A stretch of DNA of 64,000 nucleotides. Source: Citrobacter braakii. GTDB taxonomy: Bacteria > Pseudomonadota > Gammaproteobacteria > Enterobacterales > Enterobacteriaceae. The translations under genes and the position numbers were made by a program. Position 1 is the stretch's first letter, and every line of letters starts with the position of its first letter. The notes under the pieces are model-generated. The model had not been told where the DNA came from. It was given only the letters and a program-made list of their open reading frames with translations, and ran no database searches. Below, in pieces: positions 1-8,679 of this stretch. The stretch covers positions 186,001-250,000 of the forward strand of contig NZ_NAEW01000003.1 in assembly GCF_002075345.1 (NCBI RefSeq), read 5' to 3'.

Positions 1-798
1 AACCTGTGGCGTTACAACGGCTTTTTTGCCACCGGCTGGAACGGGTTGATCCTGTCGCTGGCGGTGATTATGTTCTCCTTTGGCGGACTTGAGCTTATCG
101 GGATTACTGCCGCAGAAGCGCAGGATCCGCAGAAAAGCATTCCAAAGGCGGTAAACCAGGTGGTGTACCGTATTCTGCTGTTTTACATCGGTTCTCTGGT
201 GGTGCTGCTGGCGCTGTACCCGTGGGTGGAAGTGAAATCCAACAGCAGCCCGTTTGTGATGATCTTCCATAATCTTGATAGCAACGTGGTGGCTTCAGCT
301 CTGAACTTTGTCATTCTGGTGGCTTCGCTGTCGGTATATAACAGTGGCGTCTACTCTAACAGCCGTATGCTGTTTGGTCTCTCTGTCCAGGGGAACGCGC
401 CGAAGTTCTTAACCCGCGTCAGCCGTCGCGGCGTACCGGTGAATTCACTGATCCTCTCCGGTGCTATTACGTCTCTGGTCGTACTGATCAACTATGTCCT
501 GCCACAAAAGGCCTTTAGCCTGCTAATGGCGCTGGTTGTGGCGACGCTGTTGTTGAACTGGATTATGATCTGCCTGGCCCATCTGCGATTCCGGGCGGCG
601 ATGCGTCGTAAGGGACGTGACACGCAGTTCAAAGCGCTGCTGTACCCGGCAGGGAACTACCTGTGTATTGCTTTCCTTGGCATGATTCTGGTGCTGATGT
701 GTACGATGGACGATATGCGCCTGTCAGCTATCCTCCTGCCGGTGTGGATCCTGTTCCTGTTCGTTGCCTTCAAACTGCTGTGTCGTAAGTCCCGCTAA
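1..798 (+). CDS. pheP: phenylalanine-specific permease PheP (3' part)
   Basis: C-terminal 265 codons of an amino-acid/polyamine/organocation family permease; the reading frame is open from base 1, so the gene begins outside the window (PheP is about 458 residues). It retains the family's TAAEAQDP segment after a membrane helix, several further hydrophobic helices, and the basic tail ending CRKSR. PheP imports phenylalanine across the inner membrane with protons. The assignment rests on close recognisable similarity to E. coli PheP and on the next core gene being mscM(ybdG), its E. coli neighbour. A perfect 11-bp hairpin follows the stop codon. Confidence 0.93.
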   Translation, partial: NLWRYNGFFATGWNGLILSLAVIMFSFGGLELIGITAAEAQDPQKSIPKAVNQVVYRILLFYIGSLVVLLALYPWVEVKSNSSPFVMIFHNLDSNVVASALNFVILVASLSVYNSGVYSNSRMLFGLSVQGNAPKFLTRVSRRGVPVNSLILSGAITSLVVLINYVLPQKAFSLLMALVVATLLLNWIMICLAHLRFRAAMRRKGRDTQFKALLYPAGNYLCIAFLGMILVLMCTMDDMRLSAILLPVWILFLFVAFKLLCRKSR

Positions 799-805
799 GT
801 TTCTA

Positions 806-840
806 CCGATCCCATCGTCAGGATGGGATCGGATCTTCTC
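806..840 (+). terminator. hairpin after pheP
   Basis: An 11-bp perfect stem (CCGATCCCATC at 806-816, GATGGGATCGG at 822-832) with a 5-base loop follows the pheP stop by 7 bases and runs into the pyrimidine-rich ATCTTCTCTC. The U-run is weak, but position and stem suit a factor-independent terminator separating pheP from the sugar cluster. Confidence 0.7.
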
Positions 841-851
841 TCAATGTTTAT

Positions 852-867
852 CGTGACCGCTCTCGCA
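852..867. promoter_or_regulatory. possible CRP site upstream of the LacI-regulated sugar operon
   Basis: CGTGA-N6-TCGCA matches 8 of the 10 conserved positions of the CRP consensus TGTGA-N6-TCACA. It lies 32 bases upstream of the first LacI-type operator, a sensible place for an activator of a catabolic operon. Inference from sequence only; a chance match is possible. Confidence 0.4.
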
Positions 868-894
868 ATTTTGCCTTTGCTGGCAGGATCTTTG

Positions 895-946
895 TTTTGT
901 AATCGATTACTTTTCTATTGAATCTATTTTGTAATCGATTACTTTT
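895..946. promoter_or_regulatory. twin LacI-family operators
   Basis: The 12-bp perfect palindrome GTAATCGATTAC occurs twice, at 899-910 and 931-942, each flanked by TTTT on both sides. This makes two identical 20-bp blocks (895-914 and 927-946) exactly 32 bases apart, about three helical turns. The central CG and half-site spacing are typical of LacI/PurR-family operators, and a LacI-family regulator gene lies at 4475-5455. A poor promoter can be drawn with TTTGTT at 891-896 and TTCTAT at 913-918, which would place operator 1 between -35 and -10. Two in-phase sites suggest cooperative repression. Confidence 0.75.
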
Positions 947-963
947 TAAAGGTGAGGCAAAAA

Positions 964-2205
964 ATGGTGTCAACAACCGAAAGTAGTGGAAAACAGAACG
1001 TACAGTACCGGCTGCTGGTACCCCGGCTGTCGCTAATGATGTTCTTACAGTTCTTTATTTGGGGAAGTTGGTCCGTCACGCTGGGGCTGGTGATGAGCCA
1101 GCACAACATGTCGCTGCTGATTGGCGATGCGTTTTCAGCCGGGCCCATTGCCTCTATTCTGTCGCCGTTCGTCTTAGGGATGCTGGTAGACCGCTTCTTT
1201 GCCTCGCAAAAGGTGATGGCGGTTATGCACCTTGCAGGCGCGGCGATCCTCTGGTTTGTTCCGCAGGCATTGGTGGCGCAAAACGGTGCGCTGTTGATTG
1301 GTCTGCTGTTTGGCTACACGTTGTGCTACATGCCAACGCTGGCGCTTACCAACAACATTGCTTTTCATAGCCTGTCGGATAAAGACAAAACTTTCCCGGT
1401 GGTGCGGGTGTTTGGCACCATTGGCTGGATTGTCGCGGGGATTTTTATCGGCGTAACCGGAATCTCGGATACTACCGGCATCTTTACGCTGGCGGCGGTT
1501 ATTTCTGTGATTCTGGCGCTCTACAGCCTGACGTTGCCCAACACGCCCGCACCGGCGAAAGGACTGCCGGTAAAAGTGCGCGATCTGTTTTGTGCGGATG
1601 CTTTCGCCTTACTCAAGGTTCGTCACTTTTTTGTCTTCTCGCTCTGCGCGACGCTTATTTCTGTACCGTTGGGAACCTATTACGCATATACCGCGTCGTT
1701 TCTGGCTGATGCGGGCGTTGGCGATGTCAGTACGGCGATGTCGTTTGGTCAGATGTCTGAAATTTTCTTCATGCTGGTGATCCCGTTCCTGTTCAGGCGT
1801 CTGGGCGTGAAATACATGTTGTTAATCGGGATGTGCGCCTGGTTTGTGCGCTACGCATTCTTTGCCCTCGGCATCAGCGAAGAGGGCCGATTCCTGCTGT
1901 ATCTCGGCATTCTGCTGCACGGCGTGTGCTACGACTTCTTCTTCGTGGTCGGCTTTATTTACACCGATCGTATCGCCGGGGAGAAAGTTAAAGGTCAGGC
2001 GCAAAGCATGATCGTTATGTTTACCTATGGGATCGGTATGCTGCTTGGTTCGCAAATTTCAGGCGCACTTTACAACCGTCTGGTGGCGGGGCAAACGGTG
2101 CCTCAGGCGTGGACCACATTCTGGTGGATCCCGGCAGTGGCTGCCGCAGTGATTGCCGTGATTTTCCTTTTCTCTTTCAAGTATGACGACAAAGAGCAGG
2201 CGTAA
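964..2205 (+). CDS. NupG-like MFS transporter (nucleoside/sugar:H+ symporter family)
   Basis: Inner-membrane permease of 413 residues with about 12 hydrophobic helices and the N-terminal signature FLQFFIWGSWSVTLG, characteristic of the NupG/XapB nucleoside:H+ symporter group of the major facilitator superfamily. The ATG at 964 is preferred because AAAGGTGAGG (948-957) gives a good Shine-Dalgarno at proper spacing; an in-frame GTG at 952 would overlap that sequence. It is first in a four-gene cluster with an isomerase and an oxidoreductase. So although the family is named for nucleosides, its substrate here is more likely a sugar, polyol or glycoside. Twin LacI-type operators lie immediately upstream. 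Confidence 0.85.
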   Translation: MVSTTESSGKQNVQYRLLVPRLSLMMFLQFFIWGSWSVTLGLVMSQHNMSLLIGDAFSAGPIASILSPFVLGMLVDRFFASQKVMAVMHLAGAAILWFVPQALVAQNGALLIGLLFGYTLCYMPTLALTNNIAFHSLSDKDKTFPVVRVFGTIGWIVAGIFIGVTGISDTTGIFTLAAVISVILALYSLTLPNTPAPAKGLPVKVRDLFCADAFALLKVRHFFVFSLCATLISVPLGTYYAYTASFLADAGVGDVSTAMSFGQMSEIFFMLVIPFLFRRLGVKYMLLIGMCAWFVRYAFFALGISEEGRFLLYLGILLHGVCYDFFFVVGFIYTDRIAGEKVKGQAQSMIVMFTYGIGMLLGSQISGALYNRLVAGQTVPQAWTTFWWIPAVAAAVIAVIFLFSFKYDDKEQA

Positions 2206-2220
2206 TTTTCAGGAGGGGTT

Positions 2221-3249
2221 ATGAAAACCATCAAGGGGCCTGGCATTTTTCTGGCGCAATTTATCGGGGATCGCCCCCCATTTAACACCCTGGAAGGCGT
2301 GGCAAAATGGGCGGCGGAGCTGGGCTATAAGGCATTACAAATCCCGTGTAATCACAAGTCTTTGTTTGATGTCGAACAAGCAGCCAGAAGTCAGGCCTAT
2401 TGTGATGATATTCGTGGGATGCTGGCCGGGCATGGGCTGGTGATTAGCGAACTATCTACCCATCTTGAAGGCCAACTGGTTGCCGTCCATCCGGCTTACG
2501 ATGACGCTTTTGACGGATTTGCTCCGCCATCTGTACGCGCTAATCCGCAGGCCAGGCAGGCGTGGGCCATCGAAACCCTCCACCAGGCCGCTGCGGCTTC
2601 GCAAAGGCTGGGGCTGACGGCGCATGCTACGTTTTCAGGTTCGCTCGCCTGGCCCTTCTTTTATCCGTGGCCACCGCATAACCGTCAGCGCTTTGAAGAG
2701 GCTTTTCTGGAGCTGGCGCGCCGCTGGAGGCCCATTCTCGATCGCTTTGATCATCATGGGGTGGATGTTTGCTTTGAAATCCATCCCGGTGAAGATCTGC
2801 ACGATGGCGTAACGTTTGAGCGCTTTCTGGCGCTGGTTAATCATCATCCTCGCTGCAACATTCTCTATGACCCGAGCCATCTGTTATTGCAGCAGATGGA
2901 TTACCTTGGGTTTATCGATGTTTACCACTCGCGCATTAAAGCGTTTCACGTCAAGGACGCTGAGTACCACGCCAGTAGCCGCAGTGGTGTCTATGGCGGT
3001 TATCAGCCGTGGCTCGATCGCGCTGGGCGTTTCCGTTCCCTGGGGGACGGTCAGGTCGATTTCAAAACCATCTTCAGCAAGCTCACGCAATATGATTTCC
3101 CTGGCTGGGCGGTACTGGAATGGGAGTGTTGCCTGAAAGACGCGCAAACCGGGGCGCGTGAGGGGAGTGATTTTATACGCCGCCATATTATTCCGGTTTC
3201 TTCACGCGCATTTGATGATTTCGCCGCTGGCGATGAGGTACGCAAATGA
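2221..3249 (+). CDS. sugar phosphate isomerase/epimerase family protein (TIM barrel)
   Basis: A 342-residue xylose-isomerase-like (AP endonuclease 2 superfamily) TIM-barrel protein. Metal-binding residues typical of the family can be placed at Glu186 (CFEIHPGED), Asp217/His220 (YDPSH), His243 (KAFHVKDAE) and Glu300 or Glu302 (VLEWE), so it is probably an active metal-dependent isomerase or epimerase. The start follows AGGAGGGG with good spacing, 15 bases after the permease stop. Its stop overlaps the next gene by ATGA, implying translational coupling. Pairs of this family with Gfo/Idh/MocA enzymes often act on oxidised (keto) sugars or inositols; the true substrate cannot be read from sequence. 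Confidence 0.82.
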   Translation: MKTIKGPGIFLAQFIGDRPPFNTLEGVAKWAAELGYKALQIPCNHKSLFDVEQAARSQAYCDDIRGMLAGHGLVISELSTHLEGQLVAVHPAYDDAFDGFAPPSVRANPQARQAWAIETLHQAAAASQRLGLTAHATFSGSLAWPFFYPWPPHNRQRFEEAFLELARRWRPILDRFDHHGVDVCFEIHPGEDLHDGVTFERFLALVNHHPRCNILYDPSHLLLQQMDYLGFIDVYHSRIKAFHVKDAEYHASSRSGVYGGYQPWLDRAGRFRSLGDGQVDFKTIFSKLTQYDFPGWAVLEWECCLKDAQTGAREGSDFIRRHIIPVSSRAFDDFAAGDEVRK

Positions 3250-4397
3250 TACAGGTTGGCATTATTGGCAGCGGTTTTATTGGGCCTGCACATATCGAGG
3301 CGTTGCGTCGACTCGGCGGTGTGAACGTGGTGGCGCTCTGCGATAGCTCGCTGGCGGTTGCCCAGGAACGTGCAGATGCTCTTCATATTCCTCACGCGTA
3401 CGGCAGCGTTGAGGCGATGCTGGCGCATCCCGGACTGCAGGTGGTGCATAACTGTACGCCGAATCATCTGCATGCCGACATCAATCGGCAGATTTTACGC
3501 GCGGGTCTGCACGTGTTTTCAGAAAAGCCGCTGTGTATGACGCCTGATGAGGCTCGTGAACTGGAAACGCTGGCGGAGCAGGGAGGAGTGGTGCACGGGG
3601 TGAGCTTTGTCTATCGTCAGTTTGCGATGGTACAACAGGCTGCCAGCATGGTCAGGCGCGGTAGCGTAGGGCGTCTGTTTGCTGTCCAGGGGAGCTATTT
3701 GCAGGACTGGATGCTGCTGGAAACTGACTACAACTGGCGGGTCGATGCCAAACAAGGCGGCAACTCACGGGCGGTAGCGGATATCGGTTCCCACTGGTGT
3801 GACACGGTGCAATTCGTCACTGGAAAACGTATTGTCGAGGTGATGGCCGATCTGGCTATCGTCTGGCCGGTACGAAAAGCCAGCATCGCCAGTAACGCTA
3901 CGTTTGGCCAGCAAACGGCTGACCTGCAATTTGAGAATAAAGCGGTGACGACGGAAGATTGTGGATCGGTGCTGGTACGTTTTGACGATGGTAGCAAAGG
4001 CTGCTTTAGCGTTTCACAGGTGAGTGCCGGGCGCAAGAATCACCTGAGCTTTGAAATTAACGGTAGCCAGAGTTCACTGCACTGGGATCAGGAAACGCCG
4101 CAACAGCTTTGGATCGGGCACCGTCAGCAGGCGAACCAGATCCTGACGGATGACCCAGGATTGATGAATGCGGATGTTGCTGCCAGTGCGCACTTTCCGG
4201 GTGGGCATATTGAGGGCTGGCCGGATGCGTTCAAGAATATGATGCAGCAGTTCTATCAGGCGGTGCAGGCAGGCAAAATGCCCGCGACGGCGGAGCGTCG
4301 ATTTGCGTCATTTTCTGATGGTGCGGATGTGATGTATATCATTGATGCGATTATAAAAAGCCATCAGCAGCAGCGCTGGGTATCAGTGCAGCGCTAA
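3246..4397 (+). CDS. Gfo/Idh/MocA family oxidoreductase
   Basis: A 383-residue NAD(P)-dependent sugar dehydrogenase. The N-terminal Rossmann fold shows GIIGSGFIG (residues 5-13). The conserved EKP motif with the catalytic lysine is at 93-95, and the DIGSHWCD segment with active-site Asp179 and His183 is in the C-terminal domain. It overlaps the TIM-barrel gene by four bases (ATGA). Enzymes of this family oxidise hydroxyls of sugars, inositols or glycosides, often reversibly. With the adjacent isomerase/epimerase this suggests an oxidation-isomerisation route. No kinase or aldolase is encoded in the cluster. Confidence 0.88.
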   Translation: MIQVGIIGSGFIGPAHIEALRRLGGVNVVALCDSSLAVAQERADALHIPHAYGSVEAMLAHPGLQVVHNCTPNHLHADINRQILRAGLHVFSEKPLCMTPDEARELETLAEQGGVVHGVSFVYRQFAMVQQAASMVRRGSVGRLFAVQGSYLQDWMLLETDYNWRVDAKQGGNSRAVADIGSHWCDTVQFVTGKRIVEVMADLAIVWPVRKASIASNATFGQQTADLQFENKAVTTEDCGSVLVRFDDGSKGCFSVSQVSAGRKNHLSFEINGSQSSLHWDQETPQQLWIGHRQQANQILTDDPGLMNADVAASAHFPGGHIEGWPDAFKNMMQQFYQAVQAGKMPATAERRFASFSDGADVMYIIDAIIKSHQQQRWVSVQR

Positions 4398-4474
4398 ACA
4401 CGCACCCGGTTCGCCGGGCAGTGATTTTATGGTAGCCTCAACGTAAAGCCTAAACCGCAGGACTTGTCGTCGTT

Positions 4475-5455
4475 ATGTCTATTCAAAAAATCGCCCAGCT
4501 TGCCGGTGTGTCGGTGGCGACGGTATCGCGTGTGCTGAATCACAGTGATACCGTCAAAGCCAAAAATCGCGAGCGCGTGCTACAGGCTATTAAAGAAAGC
4601 AATTATCAGCCCAACCTGCTGGCTCGTCAGCTGCGTACGGCACGCAGCTCGATGATTCTGGTGATGGTTTCCAACATTGCCAACCCTTTTTGTGCAGAGG
4701 TTGTTAAAGGCATTGAAGAAGAGGCGGAAAAGAATGGCTATCGCATTTTGCTGTGTAATTCCGGCTCGGATACCGCCCGCTCAAAATCGGCGCTAAAGTT
4801 GCTGTCTGGGAAAATCGTTGATGGCATTATCACCATGGATGCATTCTCAAAATTACCGGAACTGACCACGCTGATTGGCGACGCTCCCTGGGTTCAGTGT
4901 GCGGAATATGCGGATAAAGGCGCGGTTTCCTGCGTAGGGATTAACGATGTTGACGCTGCGCAGTCGGTAATATCTCACCTGGTGGAAAAGGGCTATCGAC
5001 GCATTGCGCTGATCAATCATGATCTGAGTTATAAATACGCCCGGTTGCGCGAACGCGGCTATAAAGCGGCGCTGCATGCGCTGTCGCTTGAGTATCAGGC
5101 CGTAGAATACGCCAGCGAGTTAAGTTCCAGTGCAGGAATTGCGGCGATGAAAACATTGCTTGCCGCAGAGGTGAAACCCGACGCGGTGTTTGCCGTATCG
5201 GACACGCTGGCCGCTGGCGCGATGCGTGCTATTCTCAATGTCGGATTACAGATCCCGCAGGATATCGCCGTCGTGGGCTTCGACGGTACGGAACTGGCAG
5301 AAATGGTTTCCCCACAGCTTTCGACCATTGAGCAGCCCTCGCGGGATATAGGCCGCAAAGCGGTAGGATTGCTGCTGAATAAAATAGAAAATCCTGACGC
5401 GCAGACGGAAAGGGTGATGATGGACTGGCGCTATATTTCACGCGCCAGTACCTGA
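4475..5455 (+). CDS. LacI-family transcriptional regulator
   Basis: A 326-residue repressor-type protein. The N-terminal helix-turn-helix and hinge (IQKIAQLAGVSVATVSRVLN, residues 3-22) are followed by a periplasmic-binding-protein-like effector domain containing NIANPFCAEVVKGIE and the C-terminal GFDGTELAEMVSP. It lies 77 bases downstream of the oxidoreductase on the same strand, so it may be the last gene of the operon or have its own promoter. The duplicated GTAATCGATTAC palindromes before the permease gene are the likely operators (inference). Its 3' end is 3 bases from the convergent mscM stop. Confidence 0.9.
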   Translation: MSIQKIAQLAGVSVATVSRVLNHSDTVKAKNRERVLQAIKESNYQPNLLARQLRTARSSMILVMVSNIANPFCAEVVKGIEEEAEKNGYRILLCNSGSDTARSKSALKLLSGKIVDGIITMDAFSKLPELTTLIGDAPWVQCAEYADKGAVSCVGINDVDAAQSVISHLVEKGYRRIALINHDLSYKYARLRERGYKAALHALSLEYQAVEYASELSSSAGIAAMKTLLAAEVKPDAVFAVSDTLAAGAMRAILNVGLQIPQDIAVVGFDGTELAEMVSPQLSTIEQPSRDIGRKAVGLLLNKIENPDAQTERVMMDWRYISRAST

Positions 5456-5458
5456 GCG

Positions 5459-6703
5459 TTAGCGTTGAAATGCGCCTGACAGTGCGCGAATATCATTTCC
5501 GGTGGGTGATTGATGAATGCGCAAGCCAAATTCTTCGATCACGGCGAATATATGGTCGAAAATATCAGCCTGAATACTTTCATATTCCAGCCAGACCACC
5601 GTATTGGTAAAAGCATAAATTTCGATCGGTAAGCCGTGATCGTCTGGCGCAAGCTGGCGCACCATTAACGTCATATCTTTGCGAATCCGCGGATGATGAC
5701 GCAAATATTCGTTCAGATAGGCGCGGAAGGTGCCAATATTCGTCATCCGACGGTGGTTTAATACCGATTCAGGCGCATCTAACTGCTGATTCCACTCGTC
5801 AATTTCCTGATGGCGCGTGGTCAAATACGGTTTCAGCAGGTGCGCTTTATGCAGCCGCTGACGCTCATCCTCATCAAGAAAATGAATGCTGGTGGCATCA
5901 ATGCTGATGCTGCGTTTAATGCGTCGCCCACCGGAAGCCGACATCCCACTCCAGTTTTTAAATGAGTCCGATACCAGTGACCAGGTTGGGATAGTGGTGA
6001 TGGTGTTATCCCAGTTACGCACTTTTACGGTGGTTAAGCCAATATCAATCACCGCGCCATCTGCGCCGTATTTAGGCATTTCCAGCCAGTCACCCAATTT
6101 CAACATATCGTTGGCTGAAAGCTGTATTCCGGCCACCAGCCCGAGGATCGGATCTTTAAACACCAGCATTAACACGGCGGCCATGGCACCCAGACCGCTT
6201 ATCAATATTGCCGGTGACTGACCAATCAGCAGGGAAATCATCAATATTCCGACGACAATAGCGCTGATGAGCTTGATGCCCTGAAATATGCCTTTTAGCG
6301 GCAATTGCGATGCGGCAGGGAATTTTTGCGACAGATTGAGAATGACGTCCAGCAGGGAAAACAAGGACAACAGGGCGTACATCATGATCCACAGCTGTGC
6401 GCAGGTTACTAATATTTCTGCTGCTTCACTGCCTTTCTGTAACCAGAGTGCGGCCTGTATATTGACAATGATACCCTGCAGGGTGAATGCCAGCCGATGA
6501 AATAACTTGTTCTGCGTGATGATTTGTAGCCACAGGCGGGAGCTGGCGTTGGCGCGCTTTTCAAATGCGCGTAATACCACCCAATGCAAAATAACGTGAA
6601 CAATAATGGCGGTGATAAAAATAATGCCAAAAATCATCACCAGTGAGGTGGTGTGATTTATTTCAATGCCGAGTTCTTCTACCTGAGATATCAATTCCTG
6701 CAT
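5459..6703 (-). CDS. mscM: miniconductance mechanosensitive channel MscM (YbdG)
   Basis: Inner-membrane channel of the MscS superfamily, 414 residues (E. coli YbdG is 415). Several N-terminal hydrophobic helices precede the conserved pore-lining and beta domain, visible around [19 protein letters not shown] and [20 protein letters not shown]. It opens on membrane tension and protects against mild hypo-osmotic shock. The ATG follows AAGGAGACG at good spacing. Transcribed alone; its upstream neighbour is nfsB, as in E. coli. The symbol ybdG is also in use. Confidence 0.95.
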   Translation of the reverse strand: MQELISQVEELGIEINHTTSLVMIFGIIFITAIIVHVILHWVVLRAFEKRANASSRLWLQIITQNKLFHRLAFTLQGIIVNIQAALWLQKGSEAAEILVTCAQLWIMMYALLSLFSLLDVILNLSQKFPAASQLPLKGIFQGIKLISAIVVGILMISLLIGQSPAILISGLGAMAAVLMLVFKDPILGLVAGIQLSANDMLKLGDWLEMPKYGADGAVIDIGLTTVKVRNWDNTITTIPTWSLVSDSFKNWSGMSASGGRRIKRSISIDATSIHFLDEDERQRLHKAHLLKPYLTTRHQEIDEWNQQLDAPESVLNHRRMTNIGTFRAYLNEYLRHHPRIRKDMTLMVRQLAPDDHGLPIEIYAFTNTVVWLEYESIQADIFDHIFAVIEEFGLRIHQSPTGNDIRALSGAFQR

Positions 6704-6767
6704 AACGTCTCCTTAATAAACAGCGGTCTATGATGACCGCTGTGTAGAGCTTATGCAAATGCGGGGA

Positions 6768-7421
6768 TTAAACTTCCGTCAGTGTTGTTTCCAGCGGCAG
6801 ACGAGATTTTGGCAGCGCGGCGTTGAAATCTTCTACGCTGTGATGACCCACCGGGACCACAACTACGCTGGTGAAACCTTTTTCTTTCAGGCCAAATTCT
6901 GCATCCATGACCGCCGCATCGAAACCTTCGATCGGCACCGCATCCAGACCCATCGCCGCCACGCCCAGCAGGAAGTTACCGACGTTCAGGTACACCTGTT
7001 TTGCCATCCAGTGGTTGTCATCTTTCAGCTCTTTGCGATGCATGTCGGCAAAGAAGGTGCGGCCTTTGTGGTTTGCGGCTTTGGCTTCAGGGGTGGCGAA
7101 ACGGCCATCGCGATCTTCTTGATCCACCACGCGCTCCAGCCAGGCATCGTCCATCGCCGTTTTGGCGCAGAACACCACGACGTGGGAAGCATCCAGCATT
7201 TTACGTTCGTTGAATACAAAACCGCCGGCTGCGGATTTCGCCACGCGCGCTTTACCTTCGTCAGTGCTGGCAACGATAAAGTGCCACGGCTGAGAGTTGG
7301 TGCTGGACGGACTAAACTGCAGCAGCGTTTTTAATTTTTCGGCCTGCTCAGCGGTCAGTTTTTTATTCGGATCGAATGCCTTAGTGGAGTAACGTTTTAA
7401 GGCGACAGAAACAATATCCAT
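6768..7421 (-). CDS. nfsB: oxygen-insensitive NAD(P)H nitroreductase / dihydropteridine reductase
   Basis: A 217-residue FMN flavoprotein, identical in length to E. coli NfsB (NfnB). It begins [20 protein letters not shown] and carries the FMN-binding [15 protein letters not shown] segment. It reduces nitroaromatics and quinones by two-electron transfer and forms a homodimer in the cytoplasm. Start supported by CAGGAG upstream. Separated by 119 bases from ybdF on the same strand, so co-transcription is possible but not shown. Confidence 0.96.
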   Translation of the reverse strand: MDIVSVALKRYSTKAFDPNKKLTAEQAEKLKTLLQFSPSSTNSQPWHFIVASTDEGKARVAKSAAGGFVFNERKMLDASHVVVFCAKTAMDDAWLERVVDQEDRDGRFATPEAKAANHKGRTFFADMHRKELKDDNHWMAKQVYLNVGNFLLGVAAMGLDAVPIEGFDAAVMDAEFGLKEKGFTSVVVVPVGHHSVEDFNAALPKSRLPLETTLTEV

Positions 7422-7540
7422 AACTACTCCTGGTGATTTTTCATACCCTGCGGGTGCGTTTTGTTTCAGCAGGGTACAGGGTTAGCAAGAAAAAGATAAG
7501 ACAGGAAAATGCAAAAACACTTATCGGAGTTAACGATAAA

Positions 7541-7909
7541 TCAACCTGGACGCAGGCGTTTTTGATCCCGCTTCGCCAGGCCGTCTACGACGCGATGCCA
7601 TGAATCATTTACCAACTCCGTCAGTAATGACTCGGTAATGTCGTCGCCTGGGTAGACCGATATCCAGTGCTTTTTATTCATGTGATAGCCGGGTTCAATG
7701 CTGGGGTAGATCTGCTGGTTTAACAGTGACTTTTGCGGATCGGCTTTCAGGTTAACCAGCGGGCGTCCGCGAAGCTCTGAGACCAGCATAAAAATTTTGC
7801 CGCCGACTTTGAAGACATCGTATTCCGGGCCGAATGGCCAGCAGTGCTCGGTAAAAGGCAGTTCGAGCGCAAGGCGCTTTGCACAGGCATGTAAGGTCTG
7901 GCCGTCCAT
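7541..7909 (-). CDS. ybdF: MmcQ/YjbR family protein YbdF
   Basis: A 122-residue cytoplasmic protein of the MmcQ/YjbR (DUF419) family, with the typical [16 protein letters not shown] and [12 protein letters not shown] stretches. The fold resembles a double-stranded DNA-binding CyaY-like fold, but the biochemical role is unknown. Its ATG overlaps the ramR stop by one base (TAATG), so it is translated from the ramR message and probably by coupling. Same length as E. coli YbdF. Confidence 0.92.
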   Translation of the reverse strand: MDGQTLHACAKRLALELPFTEHCWPFGPEYDVFKVGGKIFMLVSELRGRPLVNLKADPQKSLLNQQIYPSIEPGYHMNKKHWISVYPGDDITESLLTELVNDSWHRVVDGLAKRDQKRLRPG

Positions 7910-8490
7910 TATTTTTCCTCACGGGTGAGTGCGCGCCACATCGCCTCAAATCCCATCGAAATATATTCTTTTGCGCGAGCCGCGTCGCGGGCGGCGAACT
8001 CCATGGTGGTCTCTGCCAGAGAAAGAAACAGCGCGTCGCCAAAGGCGCGATACTCGTCAGACATAAACTCAGGTCGTACGGAGCGATGACAAAGATCGCG
8101 CAGTTCCGGGAACATATCGTCAGCCTTCTGTTCCGTTTCTTTGCTGATTTTCTCGCTGACGGCCAACTGGCGAATCGTGCGATGCCCGCAGGTATGGTTC
8201 AGGCCCCAGCTAATGTAGCTGTTCCAGATGTAGTGAGTCATGGTTTTGGCATCGGTCACCGATCGATCCAAATTTGCCATCATCGACTGACAAAGGTCTT
8301 GCTTCAAAAAGAGGTAAAGCTCGTTGATCAAATCATCTTTGGTCGCGAAATAGCGAAACAACGTCCCCTCCGCAACCCCTGCATTGCGGGCTATCACGGC
8401 GGTAGATGCCGCAATGCCTGATTGTGCAAATGCTGTGGTTGCAGCTTCCAGTAATGCCAGTTTTTTGTCTTCACTCTTCGGACGAGCCAC
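7909..8490 (-). CDS. ramR: TetR-family repressor RamR
   Basis: A 193-residue TetR/AcrR-type regulator beginning [20 protein letters not shown]. The N-terminal helix-turn-helix is [20 protein letters not shown] and is followed by a helical ligand-binding domain. RamR binds bile acids and cationic drugs and represses ramA, thereby limiting AcrAB-TolC efflux. It is divergent from romA-ramA and a canonical RamR palindrome lies in the intergenic region. Loss-of-function mutations here are a known route to multidrug resistance in Salmonella and Klebsiella; this copy looks intact. Confidence 0.95.
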   Translation of the reverse strand: MARPKSEDKKLALLEAATTAFAQSGIAASTAVIARNAGVAEGTLFRYFATKDDLINELYLFLKQDLCQSMMANLDRSVTDAKTMTHYIWNSYISWGLNHTCGHRTIRQLAVSEKISKETEQKADDMFPELRDLCHRSVRPEFMSDEYRAFGDALFLSLAETTMEFAARDAARAKEYISMGFEAMWRALTREEK

Positions 8491-8579
8491 TACACTTTAC
8501 CCTTAAGTCTGTAAAAAACATGATTGAATCACGGCCTTTGCAGCACCGCAACGGCGAATGTCAAAGATTGAAAATCATC

Positions 8580-8625
8580 TTGACGGCGAACTTTCGATTT
8601 CTATAATGAGTGCTTACTCACTCAT
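8580..8625 (+). promoter_or_regulatory. romA-ramA promoter with RamR operator
   Basis: A strong sigma-70 promoter is visible: TTGACG (8580-8585), a 16-bp spacer, and a perfect TATAAT (8602-8607). The inverted repeat ATGAGTG-N6-CACTCAT (8606-8625) matches the published RamR site and overlaps the end of the -10 element and the start point. RamR binding would therefore block RNA polymerase directly. It lies 55 bases before the romA start codon. Confidence 0.9.
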
Positions 8626-8679
8626 AATCAAGAGTCAGTCGCGCAAACCAGCGGAAAGGGGCGCGTTTAAGGTCAGGAT

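Noticed and set aside
6753-7334. 193-codon plus-strand frame opposite nfsB
   Set aside because: Fully antisense to a conserved gene, no ribosome-binding site and no recognisable domain.
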